Both the position numbers and the translations under genes were made by a program. Below, in pieces: positions 27,593 to 36,998 of a DNA stretch of 64,000 bases. The stretch is from Pseudobdellovibrio sp031428275 (lineage in GTDB: Bacteria; Bdellovibrionota; Bdellovibrionia; Bdellovibrionales; Bdellovibrionaceae). Where the stretch lies: contig JANPPC010000041.1 in the NCBI GenBank assembly GCA_031428275.1, positions 83,716 to 147,715 of the forward strand, in the 5' to 3' direction. The notes beneath the pieces were generated by a model. The model searched no databases, was not told where the DNA came from, and saw nothing but the letters and a program-made list of their open reading frames with translations. Position 1 is the first letter of the stretch; the number at the start of each line of letters is the position of its first letter.

Positions 27593-28530
27593 TCGCTGGC
27601 TTTTAGAACTTCGTTATCGAATAAAATTGAGTCTGTTATTGTTTCGGGAGGCGAATTGACGCTTTCTGAAATGACGTTAAAACCTTTTAGTTTTGTCGAT
27701 CCAACTTGCGCCTTACTAGAAACCAGTGAACTGGCCCCGTCGTTTTTGACAAGAACACTTGGATCAAACTGATTAATAAAAGCTAAGGTTTTTGAATCTA
27801 AACTAGCTAGAACAGCTTGAGTAGCCTGAATAAAGTCTTTCGGATTACCGGTTTCATACCAACTGCAGTCGATCGGATAAATCTCTACTTTTAGCTGATC
27901 TAACTGTTTAATGACAACGTCGTAAAAAATATTCGTTTCTACGTGTTCTGGAATTTGTTTTAAGATTTCAGTCGAAATGAACATGGCGCCGATATAGTGC
28001 CAATTCTGTAATGGGTCGACGGCCGCCTGCTTGCTAATATTTTTTACCTTGCGACCGTCTGCCCAAACGGACCCAAATTTTTTGCCTGCTTCGGGGTGCT
28101 TCATCACAATTAAAGTTGCTAGATTTTTGTTATCAATATGTTGTTTGTAGGCTTTTTTTAAAAAAGCTTCATCGTTTGTAAAATAAATTTCATCAGCGTT
28201 CATCATCAGAATGGGCTTCGTCAGATCCATGAAGGCGCTGGCTTTTTTAAGCCCGCCCGCGCTTCCTAATATTTGACCCTTTTCGTGCGAAAAATGAATT
28301 TTATCTTTAAAGTAAGATTGGTTTTCATAAAGGCTTTGAACTTTTTCGGGTAAGTGAAAAGTGTTAACTACTAAATTTGCGACCGTAAGGTGATTCAGAT
28401 AGCGAAACTGATAAAAACCCATGGGCACATTTAGAAACGGAATCGACGGCTTCGGATAGGTAAGCGTCAGCGGCTTAAAACGTGTACCCAGGCCGGCGGC
28501 TAACAAAAAAACATTGGTTTCTGAGCTCAC
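27586..28530 (-). CDS. murU: Sugar-1-phosphate nucleotidyltransferase, MurU type
   Basis: 314 residues with the nucleotidyltransferase motif VFLLAAGLGTRFKPLT followed by YPKPSIPFLNVPM, and a LMMNADEIYF metal-binding segment. It is read from a GTG that overlaps the end of the AmgK-like gene (GTGA). MurU makes UDP-MurNAc from MurNAc-1-phosphate and UTP, bypassing de novo synthesis. The identity rests on the AmgK neighbour; by itself the sequence only says NTP-transferase. The C-terminal 60 residues are extra relative to short MurU proteins. Confidence 0.78.
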   Translation of the reverse strand: MSSETNVFLLAAGLGTRFKPLTLTYPKPSIPFLNVPMGFYQFRYLNHLTVANLVVNTFHLPEKVQSLYENQSYFKDKIHFSHEKGQILGSAGGLKKASAFMDLTKPILMMNADEIYFTNDEAFLKKAYKQHIDNKNLATLIVMKHPEAGKKFGSVWADGRKVKNISKQAAVDPLQNWHYIGAMFISTEILKQIPEHVETNIFYDVVIKQLDQLKVEIYPIDCSWYETGNPKDFIQATQAVLASLDSKTLAFINQFDPSVLVKNDGASSLVSSKAQVGSTKLKGFNVISESVNSPPETITDSILFDNEVLKASDY

Positions 28531-29558
28531 AAACCTGTCTCGTAATTTTTTTCTAAAGCGCCCGAATCAATAAGCAATCGATTCAGCAAATTATATTCGG
28601 GAAAGTACGTAAGTGAATGAAGAACTCTTCTTAGTGTCGGTTTCAGGTATTTTAAGTAACGGCGATCTTCGCGCATATTCATAAAACTAGCAAAACTGCC
28701 GCACGCTTTAAAGCAGCGTTGCAAAGATTGAAGTTCATAAATTTGTTGAAAATGCTCAGGATTGTAACCTTTTGCTTTTTTCGCGTTAGAGTTATCTAGG
28801 TAATAATTTATCAGAGTCTTCGCGTACGAATCGCTGATGTCGACGTATGAATCTTTGAATAAACTAACCAGATCATATTGAACAGGGCCAAGGCGAGCGT
28901 CTTGAAAATCGATAACGCAAACTTTATCTAAATGAATCATCACATTTCGTGAGTGAAAATCTCGATGACAAATAACCTTTGGCTCTTGGTGTAAGCGTTC
29001 GCAAAAATGTGTGAAGACTTTATCAAGCTCGACGGCTTGAGCCGAATCTAATTTTACTTTAAGTAACCCTAGCAGCAGGTGTTCTTTCGCGTAATTCATT
29101 TCCCACAAAAATTTTGCGGTGTCGAATTGCAAAACCGAAGCAGTCGATTTTATATCAGAGTGGGTGGATTTATCGTGAATTTTAATTAACTCATCTAAAG
29201 TGCGAAAATAATATTGCGAAGAGTTTTCTTGTTTTGAAGCTTCCCAAAATTTACGTTCTAAAGTTAAGTCGCCCAAGTCATCCAGCAACAGCACACCTAG
29301 ATCTTCACCTATTGCAACAATGGCAGGAACTTCCACTCCGCAGCTGGCGAAATGTTTTTGTACACTCAAAAACGGGTAGTTTTCAGCTTTGAAAGGTTCC
29401 CAGTTCATCAACACCCAAGTCTTTTCTTGGTGCACAATGCGGTAGTAACGGCGAGCCGACGCATCGCCGGCTAGCTGATAAACGGTAAATTGGTCGGTGG
29501 CAATCTGCTTTGATAGCCACGCGTGAATTGGTAATGGAAGTAAGTCTTCTGAAGTCAT
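28527..29558 (-). CDS. amgK: Aminoglycoside-phosphotransferase-fold kinase, AmgK type
   Basis: 343 residues of the APH/choline-kinase fold. The N-terminus (LAGDASARRYYRIV) is typical of AmgK. The catalytic loop is ICHRDFHSRNVMI near residue 197 and the metal motif is VIDFQDARLGPVQYDL near residue 217. AmgK phosphorylates free MurNAc or GlcNAc at the anomeric position; with MurU it forms the anabolic MurNAc recycling route first described in Pseudomonas. The pair overlaps by 4 nt, which supports this assignment. It lies 15 bp after the unidentified GAF/AAA-like gene. Confidence 0.82.
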   Translation of the reverse strand: MTSEDLLPLPIHAWLSKQIATDQFTVYQLAGDASARRYYRIVHQEKTWVLMNWEPFKAENYPFLSVQKHFASCGVEVPAIVAIGEDLGVLLLDDLGDLTLERKFWEASKQENSSQYYFRTLDELIKIHDKSTHSDIKSTASVLQFDTAKFLWEMNYAKEHLLLGLLKVKLDSAQAVELDKVFTHFCERLHQEPKVICHRDFHSRNVMIHLDKVCVIDFQDARLGPVQYDLVSLFKDSYVDISDSYAKTLINYYLDNSNAKKAKGYNPEHFQQIYELQSLQRCFKACGSFASFMNMREDRRYLKYLKPTLRRVLHSLTYFPEYNLLNRLLIDSGALEKNYETGL

Positions 29559-29573
29559 CCCATTATGCTGACA

Positions 29574-30395
29574 TTAAACCGAGTAGGCCTCAAGTTGAAA
29601 GAATAGCAGTTCTAGAATATCTTCGCTCGTTTGCTGACTTACCGGAACGCGGTCGACGTCAAAAAAGAAACCCATGAGGTCGTTTTTTAAAGCGGGGGGC
29701 CAGGTTTTATTTTGAATTTCATTTAAAGTTATATTCGAACCAATTAAAAACAGCGGCCCGTCATCGTGGGTATTTACCAGGTACGATCCTAATAGCTCGA
29801 TCATTGAGCTTGAAAGGTTTTCAATTGATTCTATGTAGATCGTTGTGTCACTTAAAGTTTTAACATCTTCGACACTTTTTAAAGAAGCAGCAATATCGTC
29901 TAAGTGTACGAAAAGATTGCGTTCGGTCATTTCGTGAATTTTCATTGCGACTTTGCTACGTGAAGCAGAAGATTCAGCTTTTAAGTGAATAATTTGCGAT
30001 AAGGTTTTGCGTTCTTCTTTAACTTCTGTTTTGTGTATTGAAAGCTTAAATATTTTTTGGACGGATTCATGGGTAGCTGCACTGCGAACTGCTGAATTTT
30101 GTTCAGTTTGTTTTAGGTGCAAGTTGTAAATCTTGGGCTCGATTAAGAACTTAACGAGATCAACGACTTCAGATTTCTGTTGGCTGTCCAAAAGAGATCC
30201 TCTATCGACAATAACGTCACCAAGATCGTGACTCTTAAGGCGCAGCGGAATAATTAAATCATCACCTTGCGAGTAGGCGAGTGGTCGATCTTCAGTACAA
30301 ATCTTCATTGAACGATAAGTTAGACTTTTTCCGTATTTGGATTGCACTAACTCTAAGGTTTTTTTCCAAGCAGCATCATTTAAAATCTCGTTCAT
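29574..30395 (-). CDS. GAF-like protein with degenerate sigma-54 activator AAA region
   Basis: About 273 residues from the ATG at 30395, preceded by GGGG. Residues 1-105 look GAF-like (LIIPLRLKSHDLGDVIV... VDLVKFLIEPKIYNL). The C-terminal half echoes the second half of a sigma-54 activator AAA domain: TIYIESIENLSSSMIELLG in place of a Walker B stretch, and PLFLIGSNITLNEI in place of the sensor I segment. No Walker A, no GAFTGA and no DNA-binding domain are visible, so it is unlikely to hydrolyse ATP. It could regulate its neighbour, an intact activator, as a non-catalytic partner. That is inference. Confidence 0.55.
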   Translation of the reverse strand: MNEILNDAAWKKTLELVQSKYGKSLTYRSMKICTEDRPLAYSQGDDLIIPLRLKSHDLGDVIVDRGSLLDSQQKSEVVDLVKFLIEPKIYNLHLKQTEQNSAVRSAATHESVQKIFKLSIHKTEVKEERKTLSQIIHLKAESSASRSKVAMKIHEMTERNLFVHLDDIAASLKSVEDVKTLSDTTIYIESIENLSSSMIELLGSYLVNTHDDGPLFLIGSNITLNEIQNKTWPPALKNDLMGFFFDVDRVPVSQQTSEDILELLFFQLEAYSV

Positions 30396-30579
30396 ATTAC
30401 CCCACATGACGGAATTGTTATCGTGTCCCCGATGAACCGTATTACAATCGGCGTGCCGTAAATTGGCCAAATTGGCAGAGTGTTCAAAAGGCTAACAGGG
30501 CTTAAAAAAATGAGCTTAAATAGCTGTAAACAATAGCGATTAGTGATTTGAAATGATTTCCTGAAAAGGCTTTAGACAA

Positions 30580-30611
30580 TAAAAAACCCCGAAGGCTTTC
30601 GCGTTCGGGGT
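30580..30611 (-). terminator. Intrinsic terminator after the sigma-54 activator gene
   Basis: On the minus strand an 8-bp stem ACCCCGAA / TTCGGGGT encloses a 10-nt loop and is followed by TTTTTTATTG. It ends the transcript of the activator gene, whose stop is at 30677, and separates it from the GAF/AAA-like gene. Confidence 0.85.
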
Positions 30612-30676
30612 GTGATCAATTATGCATTGATGTAAAATCTATCGAAGGTGGCGGCCAGTCAGCCGACCAAACTAAT

Positions 30677-32236
30677 CTAAGCGCGAGCCAACTTGCGTTT
30701 ATCTAGCGCGTACTTTTCGACCTTCATAATAAGACCCGCGCGACTAATTCCTAATTCTTTAGCTAGCTTAGACTTATTCCACCCAGTACGACGTAAACCT
30801 TCTTTGATCATTTCTCTTTCAAGATCTTCCAAAGCATCTTTTAGTTTACCATGTAAGCGCGAACCTTGAACTTTGCTTTTTTCTCCGAGTTCAAGAATCT
30901 TCGGTGATAAAATTTCGTGACTGACTTTCCCGTCGTCACCTGAAAGTACGCAAAGTCTTTCGATTTCATTTTGTAATTCACGTACGTTACCTGGCCAAGC
31001 ATAGTCATAAAGTTTTTCAACCGTACGACCCATCAACTGCTTCTTAGGCTTATTCGAAGATTCAGCAATCTTACCTAAGAAATAATCAACAAGCACTGGA
31101 ATGTCTTCTTTACGCTCACGAAGCGGCGGAACACGAATATTAATTACATTTAAGCGATAGTATAAGTCTTCCCGGAATGTTCCTTGTTCAACCATTTCGC
31201 GCAAATTTCTATTTGTTGCGGCCACGATACGAACATCTACTTTTCTCATTTCGGTAGAACCGACCGGAGTAAAAGTACCTTCCTGAATTACGCGAAGTAA
31301 CTTTACCTGCATTTGCGGCGAAGTATCGCCGATCTCATCCAAGAAAAAAGTTCCTTTATCGGCCATTTCAAAAAGACCTTTTTTATCTTTTAAAGCGCCA
31401 GTGAAAGAACCCTTAACGTGTCCGAATAATTCTGATTCCAATAAATTATCATTGAAAGCCGAGCAGTTCTGAATCACGAAGTTTTTATCTTTGCGACTTG
31501 AATTGTAATGGATTGATTTTGCAATCAACTCTTTACCTGTACCGTTTTCTCCTTGAACCATCACGGTCGAATCTGCGAATTTAATTTTATCGAGCAGAGC
31601 ATACAATGACTGCATCGGTTTAGATTTGCCAATCATGTTATCGTATTTAAAACGGTTGCCCAGCTCTTTATTTAATTCATTGATGCGATCTTCACGACTA
31701 GAAATTTCTACGTGTAAAGTAACGATTTCTTGCGCAACTAATTCTACAAGTTCACAAAAGTGACTGCGGTTAGCGTCATCAAGATATTGAAATTTGCCTA
31801 AAGATTTTTCGATTAAATCAGCAGAGCATCCGAAAGCAGCCAGTCTTTCACGTACTTCGGACATTCTTTCATTTGTCGGAGAGTCTTTAAAGAAACCCAT
31901 GGCGACAACTGTGCCGACGAAATCGTTTTCGATCACGATTGGAAATACGCAAACGTCAAAGCCAGTTACGTCCCACTTTTTTAGTAGGTATCTGTTATTA
32001 GACAAGCGAAGATCTTGGATCGACGCCGATACTAGTTCGGCTAAGCTGGTTTGCATTGTTTCTTTGTGAACGATATAATTTACCGCGGCATTCGCGTATG
32101 AAACCTTATCGCCCTCGAAACCCTTCAGCTGGCCGCGTTCGTCAGTGAATACAATATCGATATTCCACCAAGCGTGTAAGATATGTTTTAACTTTTTAAT
32201 AACGTGAATATGTTCGAAATCATCCCAATTAATCAT
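30677..32236 (-). CDS. Sigma-54-dependent transcriptional activator
   Basis: 519 residues. The first 190 form a sensor region resembling GAF/PocR-type domains (CVFPIVIENDFVGTVVAMGF). A central AAA+ domain follows: Walker A GENGTGKE, the sigma-54 loop GSFTGA (Ser in place of the usual Ala), Walker B FFLDEIGD and the arginine-finger region. A Fis-type HTH ends the protein (LAKELGISRAGLIMKVEKY). There is no receiver domain, so the signal is probably a ligand or a partner protein. AGGAG precedes the ATG. Targets are not known; neighbours suggest wall or envelope genes. Confidence 0.9.
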   Translation of the reverse strand: MINWDDFEHIHVIKKLKHILHAWWNIDIVFTDERGQLKGFEGDKVSYANAAVNYIVHKETMQTSLAELVSASIQDLRLSNNRYLLKKWDVTGFDVCVFPIVIENDFVGTVVAMGFFKDSPTNERMSEVRERLAAFGCSADLIEKSLGKFQYLDDANRSHFCELVELVAQEIVTLHVEISSREDRINELNKELGNRFKYDNMIGKSKPMQSLYALLDKIKFADSTVMVQGENGTGKELIAKSIHYNSSRKDKNFVIQNCSAFNDNLLESELFGHVKGSFTGALKDKKGLFEMADKGTFFLDEIGDTSPQMQVKLLRVIQEGTFTPVGSTEMRKVDVRIVAATNRNLREMVEQGTFREDLYYRLNVINIRVPPLRERKEDIPVLVDYFLGKIAESSNKPKKQLMGRTVEKLYDYAWPGNVRELQNEIERLCVLSGDDGKVSHEILSPKILELGEKSKVQGSRLHGKLKDALEDLEREMIKEGLRRTGWNKSKLAKELGISRAGLIMKVEKYALDKRKLARA

Positions 32237-32275
32237 GCTAACTCCTTTGAGTTTTTTTCGACGAGGTCGAAGCTT

Positions 32276-32303
32276 TTAATACTGTCAAAGTATTGATCGT
32301 CAA
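32276..32303 (-). promoter_or_regulatory. Putative sigma-70-type promoter of the sigma-54 activator gene
   Basis: On the minus strand TTGACG and TATTAA are 16 bp apart, ending about 40 nt before the ATG at 32236. A TTCGAC/GTCGAA inverted repeat with a 3-nt loop (32257-32271) lies between this promoter and the start codon and could be a binding site or leader hairpin. Not tested. Confidence 0.4.
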
Positions 32304-32417
32304 AAAGATGCACAGACTTGAGCACGTGTTGAAAATAAAATCGACAACGGCCAGAAATTGTTTTGTTCTGATACATTTTGAAAGCTGAAGTCTGTCTAAT
32401 AGGCTATTAGTCTTGGT

Positions 32418-34148
32418 CTAGTTAACTTTAGAACCCATCTGAGTTTGAAAAAGACGACGATATTCACCTTCAGAATTGAGTAATTCTTGATGCGTGCCTT
32501 GCTCGACAATTTTACCTTTTTTGAGCACCAGAATAAGATCTGCATTTTGAATAGTCGATAGTCGATGAGCGATAATCAGCGTTGTACGGCCCTTCATAAG
32601 AGTTTCTAATCCTTTTTGAACTTGTACTTCGCTGACTGAATCTAGCGCGCTAGTGGCTTCGTCTAGAATCAAAATTGGTGCATCTTTAAAGAAGGCGCGC
32701 GCAATTCCAACCCGCTGCCTTTCGCCACCCGACAATAAACCACCACGTTCGCCGACGCGAGTTTCATATTTCGCGGCTTGGTCTAGTATAAAATCGTGCG
32801 CAAATGCAGCTTTAGCTGCGTGATACACATCTTCCACATTTTTATCCACAATGCCGGACTGAATGTTTCGTTCAATTGTGTCCGAAAACAAGAATACGTC
32901 TTGTGAAACTAGCCCGATGTTTTTACGTAGTTCAGCTAAACGAATATTACGAATGTTTTCGTTACCAATTGTAATTTCGCCGCTCTGCGGATCGTAGAAG
33001 CGGCCTAGTAAGTTGGCTAATGTGGACTTACCACTGCCGCTTTCGCCGACGAATGCGATAACTTGGCCACGCTTAATGGTTAGATTAAAATCTTGAATCA
33101 AGTTCTCAGACGAAAACGAGAAGTTCACGTGACGATACTGAATTGCATCCCAGTCTTTCGGAAACGGTTTCGGGTTCGCCGCTTCGTCGACTTCGCTATT
33201 TTCATCCAATAAATGAAATACGCGCGCGGCCGCCACGCGAGTTTCTTGAATACGTACGTAAGCTTCTTGAAATTTTTTAATAGGTTCGTTTACTTGCAGC
33301 AAAGCGGTGATAAAAGCGACCAAGGTGCCGGCGGTGGCTTCGCCTTTAGAAATACTTTGCGAAAAGTAAAACATTACGGCTAACACCAGAAAAGTCGCGA
33401 TAAACTCTGTTACCGGACCCATTGATTCAATCAGTGCGTTGATGCGTCTACGCATGCCAATTAATTCATTGCCTTGATTATGCAGTCGCTTTTCCATCAT
33501 CTGCTCGAGATTGAAAGACTGAATGGTTCTAACTCCGTCTAAAGATTCTTTAATCGTTGCGGTGATTTTTTCGAGCTGTTCAATGCCCGAGATCGAATAC
33601 TTACGAATACCTTTTGAAACTTGCTTTATAAAAATAATTAAAAACGGAGCAATAATTAAAATGTATAAAGTTAGCTTCGCATCCAAAACCAGCAAATTAC
33701 GAAACATAAAAATAAAAAGTAACGGAGCACTAAATAAATCTGCGAATAAGCGTAAACCATCCTGCACGACCCTAATATCATTCAAGGTGCGACTGATCAA
33801 CCCGCCCGAGCCCGAAGCATAGTTGTTATGAAATTTTAAATTAAGACGCATGAACTTAGCTTGAAGTTTTTCGCGGAGTCGCTGCGAAACTTTTTCGGCG
33901 ACCATATTCATCATAAAAATATGAAAATACCGGCTAATCGCGATACCAAATGCTAGCGCAATTCCGATCCAAGCCATTGATTTTAGTTTTTCAGGATCAG
34001 CGGCTGCATCAATCATCTGCTTGATGAATAAGGCTATATAACCTTTGCAAGCTGCGCTGATAATTCCCGCAATCGCCACGATGAATAAATTCTTTTTAAA
34101 CGCAAAAAGCTCTTTTATGGTCGCTCGTAATTCAGGGGGCATCAACAT
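32418..34148 (-). CDS. msbA: MsbA-type lipid ABC exporter (fused permease and ATPase)
   Basis: 576 residues, the family length. Six membrane helices occupy about residues 15-310. The nucleotide-binding domain follows with Walker A GESGSGKST, Q-loop VSQDVFLFSD, signature LSGGERQRVGIARA, Walker B LILDEATSALD and the switch His in IIAHRLST. MsbA flips lipid A-core across the inner membrane; other half-size exporters look alike. GGAAAG precedes the ATG, 3 bp after the uvrA stop, so it is likely co-transcribed with uvrA and the penicillin-binding protein. Confidence 0.85.
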   Translation of the reverse strand: MLMPPELRATIKELFAFKKNLFIVAIAGIISAACKGYIALFIKQMIDAAADPEKLKSMAWIGIALAFGIAISRYFHIFMMNMVAEKVSQRLREKLQAKFMRLNLKFHNNYASGSGGLISRTLNDIRVVQDGLRLFADLFSAPLLFIFMFRNLLVLDAKLTLYILIIAPFLIIFIKQVSKGIRKYSISGIEQLEKITATIKESLDGVRTIQSFNLEQMMEKRLHNQGNELIGMRRRINALIESMGPVTEFIATFLVLAVMFYFSQSISKGEATAGTLVAFITALLQVNEPIKKFQEAYVRIQETRVAAARVFHLLDENSEVDEAANPKPFPKDWDAIQYRHVNFSFSSENLIQDFNLTIKRGQVIAFVGESGSGKSTLANLLGRFYDPQSGEITIGNENIRNIRLAELRKNIGLVSQDVFLFSDTIERNIQSGIVDKNVEDVYHAAKAAFAHDFILDQAAKYETRVGERGGLLSGGERQRVGIARAFFKDAPILILDEATSALDSVSEVQVQKGLETLMKGRTTLIIAHRLSTIQNADLILVLKKGKIVEQGTHQELLNSEGEYRRLFQTQMGSKVN

Positions 34149-34151
34149 TAA

Positions 34152-36998
34152 CTACTTTCCTACATATTTCTTTAGATACTGTCCGGTTAAGCTTTTCTTT
34201 GCCGCGATCAGATCTTGAACCGTTCCGGCGACGACGACATTGCCGCCGTTTTTACCGGCTTCCGGGCCCATATCTATCACATAATCTGCGTTTTTAATCA
34301 CGTCTAAATTATGCTCGACCACGATCACTGAACCGCCTGACTCTATGAGCTTATGTAATACTTTCATAAGCAGCTCAACCTCTCTAAAATGCAGCCCCGT
34401 TGTGGGCTCATCTAGAATATACAGGGTTGCTTTTTGAGTTACTTGCGATAGCTCTTTAGCAATTTTTAGACGCTGTGATTCGCCACCGCTCAGAGAATTG
34501 GCAGGCTGACCTAGCGTCAAATAATCTAACCCAACTTCTTTTAGCACCGACAAAGGTTTACGTATATTTGGATGAGCCACGAAAAAGTTCATCGCTTCGG
34601 CTACGGTCATAGATAGAATTTGATAAACATTTTTATTTTGAAATAAAACCTCTAAAATTTCGGGGCGGTATTTTTTACCGTCACATACATCGCAAGGTAA
34701 AATAACGTTATCCATGAACTGCATATCAATTTCTTCGTAGCCCGTGCCTTTACAAGTCGGGCAACGACCACCATCAACGTTTAGGCTGAAAGTGCCGGGC
34801 GTATATCCGCGTTGTTTAGATTCAGGCGTCGTTGCCATCAACGAACGAATAGCATCGAAAGCTTTCAAATAGGTGATCGGAGAACTGCGCGCCGATTTGC
34901 CGATCGGCGATTGATCGATCAACAGAACGTTATTAAGATTTTCATAACCAATAAGCTCCGAGTATTCTTGTACAGGTTCGAATTCAATATCAAGCTTACG
35001 AGCTAAGGCCGGATACAAAGTTTTACTAACTAAGGTCGACTTTCCCGAACCACTCACGCCGCTAACCACAACGAGTCTATTCAGCGGAAATTCAACGTCT
35101 ATATTTTTTAAGTTATGGCCCGAGCAGCCACGCAGTTCGATTTTGAATTTAAATTTATCAATATCTACTGGGCGACTTGTGCGAAGAGGCTCCCACTTTT
35201 GTTGTTTTAAATAAGGTACTGTTACTGATTCTTTAGAGTTGTAAAATTCTTCGGTCGGCCCGGCGTAAATGACTTCGCCGCCTAGGTAGCCCGAACCGGG
35301 TCCCATCTCGATAACGTTTTCTGAGTTTCTGATAACGTCGTGGTCATGTTCAACGATAACTAAGGTGTTGCCCAGGTTCTTTAAGTCTTTTAAAATAGAA
35401 ATTAAACGGTCATTGTCTCGCGGATGCAAGCCAACCGTCGGCTCATCAAGCACGTATAATGTTTGTGATAGACCCATGCCTAACTGATTCGCCAAGATTA
35501 GACGTTGGTATTCGCCACCCGATAGTGTACGAGTTTCACGATCTAAGGTTAAATAGTTAACTCCAACACGCATCAAGAAATTTAAACGAGCGCGAATTTG
35601 CTTTAAAACTTCGCCCGCCACATCTTCTTCATATTTTGTTAAATTTAACTTTTCAAAAAACGCGAAGATATCTTCGATCGTCATTGCCGTTAGTTGCATA
35701 ATTGTTTTACGGTGAACAAAAATAGTTTGAACTTCTTTACGCAGTCTTGAGCCGTGGCAATCCGGACAAAGTCGTGGGCTACGGTATCTAGATATAAATA
35801 CACGTACGTGCATTTTGTATTTAATTTGTTCTAAATATTCAAATAAGCCAACGACGCCGAAAAAATCTTTATTGCCTTTCCAGATTAGATCTCGGTGGGC
35901 CTTGGGAAGATCAGCCCAAGGCATTTGCATATCAATTTTTTGCTTTTTAGCAAAAGAAAACAAAGCCTTCTTGTCTTGCTCGGCGCTGGGCATAGTAAAG
36001 GGGTTAAGGGCTCCTTGCGAGATAGATAGTTTCGGGTTGGGAACAACCTTAGCTTCGTCAATTTCAAGAATATTTCCGAATCCTTTACAAGTTTGGCAAG
36101 CGCCGATCGGCGAATTAAAAGAAAATAATTTCGAAGAAATAGGTGGGGGCTGCCAACCGCAAACCGGGCACGACGGCTCTTCACTTAGTTTTAAGTAATC
36201 ACCATCAGTTGTAACGACAAAGGCCCGACGAGAAGTTACGCCGGTAATATATTTAATACTAGCTTCGTAGGCTTGAGTTAACGAATCGGTTAAGCGCCCT
36301 TTTTCATCGGCCGAAAAAGACAAGCGATCGATCACTAGATAGAATGTTTCTGTGGGAATACCCTTTTTAATATTAGCGGGTTCGCCTATATCAATAATTG
36401 GTGAAACCTCAAACTTTGAGGCTTCAGAAGATTTTTTGGGTTTTTTCTCTTCGACAGTCGTAATTCTTAAAAAACCCTCTTGTAACAAAAGCGCATGAAG
36501 TTTTTTTCCTTCAAGTACTCGATTGGTTTTCGACACTTCGACCAGTACGTAACCGCGCTTGTCTGCAAACTGTTTTAAAACCAGATCAGTCGCAGCAGTG
36601 GTAGAGATTTTCGTGGCAGGTATATCGTGTTGCGGACAGTAGGGTACCGCAATCTTTTCAAACAGCAGACGTAAGTAATCAATAATCTCGGTGGTGGTGC
36701 CGACCGTCGATCGCGAAGACTTAACGGTGTTTTTTTGTTCGATCGAAATAGCGGGCGGAATGTTGTGAATACCTTCGATGTCTGGTTTAGGCGCTTTATT
36801 TAAAAACTGACGGGCGTAGTTCGACATACTTTCGATAAATCGACGCTGTCCTTCGGCGAATAAGGTTTCAAATGCTAAAGAACTTTTTCCAGAACCGGAC
36901 GGACCGCAGATGACGGTCAGCTTTCCGATCGGAATCTTAACTTCGATATTTTTTAAGTTATTTTGTTTAATGCCCCAAATGTGTATGTCTTTACTCAT
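34152..36998 (-). CDS. uvrA: Excinuclease ABC subunit A
   Basis: The DNA-damage recognition ATPase of nucleotide excision repair, 948 residues, close to the E. coli length. Two ABC halves are complete: Walker A CGPSGSGKSSLAFET and SGVSGSGKSTLVSKT, and signatures LSGGEYQRLILA and LSGGESQRLKIAKEL. Two zinc clusters occur: CPVC ... CQTC and CPTC ... CDVC. The start overlaps the end of the penicillin-binding protein gene by 8 nt. Confidence 0.97.
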   Translation of the reverse strand: MSKDIHIWGIKQNNLKNIEVKIPIGKLTVICGPSGSGKSSLAFETLFAEGQRRFIESMSNYARQFLNKAPKPDIEGIHNIPPAISIEQKNTVKSSRSTVGTTTEIIDYLRLLFEKIAVPYCPQHDIPATKISTTAATDLVLKQFADKRGYVLVEVSKTNRVLEGKKLHALLLQEGFLRITTVEEKKPKKSSEASKFEVSPIIDIGEPANIKKGIPTETFYLVIDRLSFSADEKGRLTDSLTQAYEASIKYITGVTSRRAFVVTTDGDYLKLSEEPSCPVCGWQPPPISSKLFSFNSPIGACQTCKGFGNILEIDEAKVVPNPKLSISQGALNPFTMPSAEQDKKALFSFAKKQKIDMQMPWADLPKAHRDLIWKGNKDFFGVVGLFEYLEQIKYKMHVRVFISRYRSPRLCPDCHGSRLRKEVQTIFVHRKTIMQLTAMTIEDIFAFFEKLNLTKYEEDVAGEVLKQIRARLNFLMRVGVNYLTLDRETRTLSGGEYQRLILANQLGMGLSQTLYVLDEPTVGLHPRDNDRLISILKDLKNLGNTLVIVEHDHDVIRNSENVIEMGPGSGYLGGEVIYAGPTEEFYNSKESVTVPYLKQQKWEPLRTSRPVDIDKFKFKIELRGCSGHNLKNIDVEFPLNRLVVVSGVSGSGKSTLVSKTLYPALARKLDIEFEPVQEYSELIGYENLNNVLLIDQSPIGKSARSSPITYLKAFDAIRSLMATTPESKQRGYTPGTFSLNVDGGRCPTCKGTGYEEIDMQFMDNVILPCDVCDGKKYRPEILEVLFQNKNVYQILSMTVAEAMNFFVAHPNIRKPLSVLKEVGLDYLTLGQPANSLSGGESQRLKIAKELSQVTQKATLYILDEPTTGLHFREVELLMKVLHKLIESGGSVIVVEHNLDVIKNADYVIDMGPEAGKNGGNVVVAGTVQDLIAAKKSLTGQYLKKYVGK

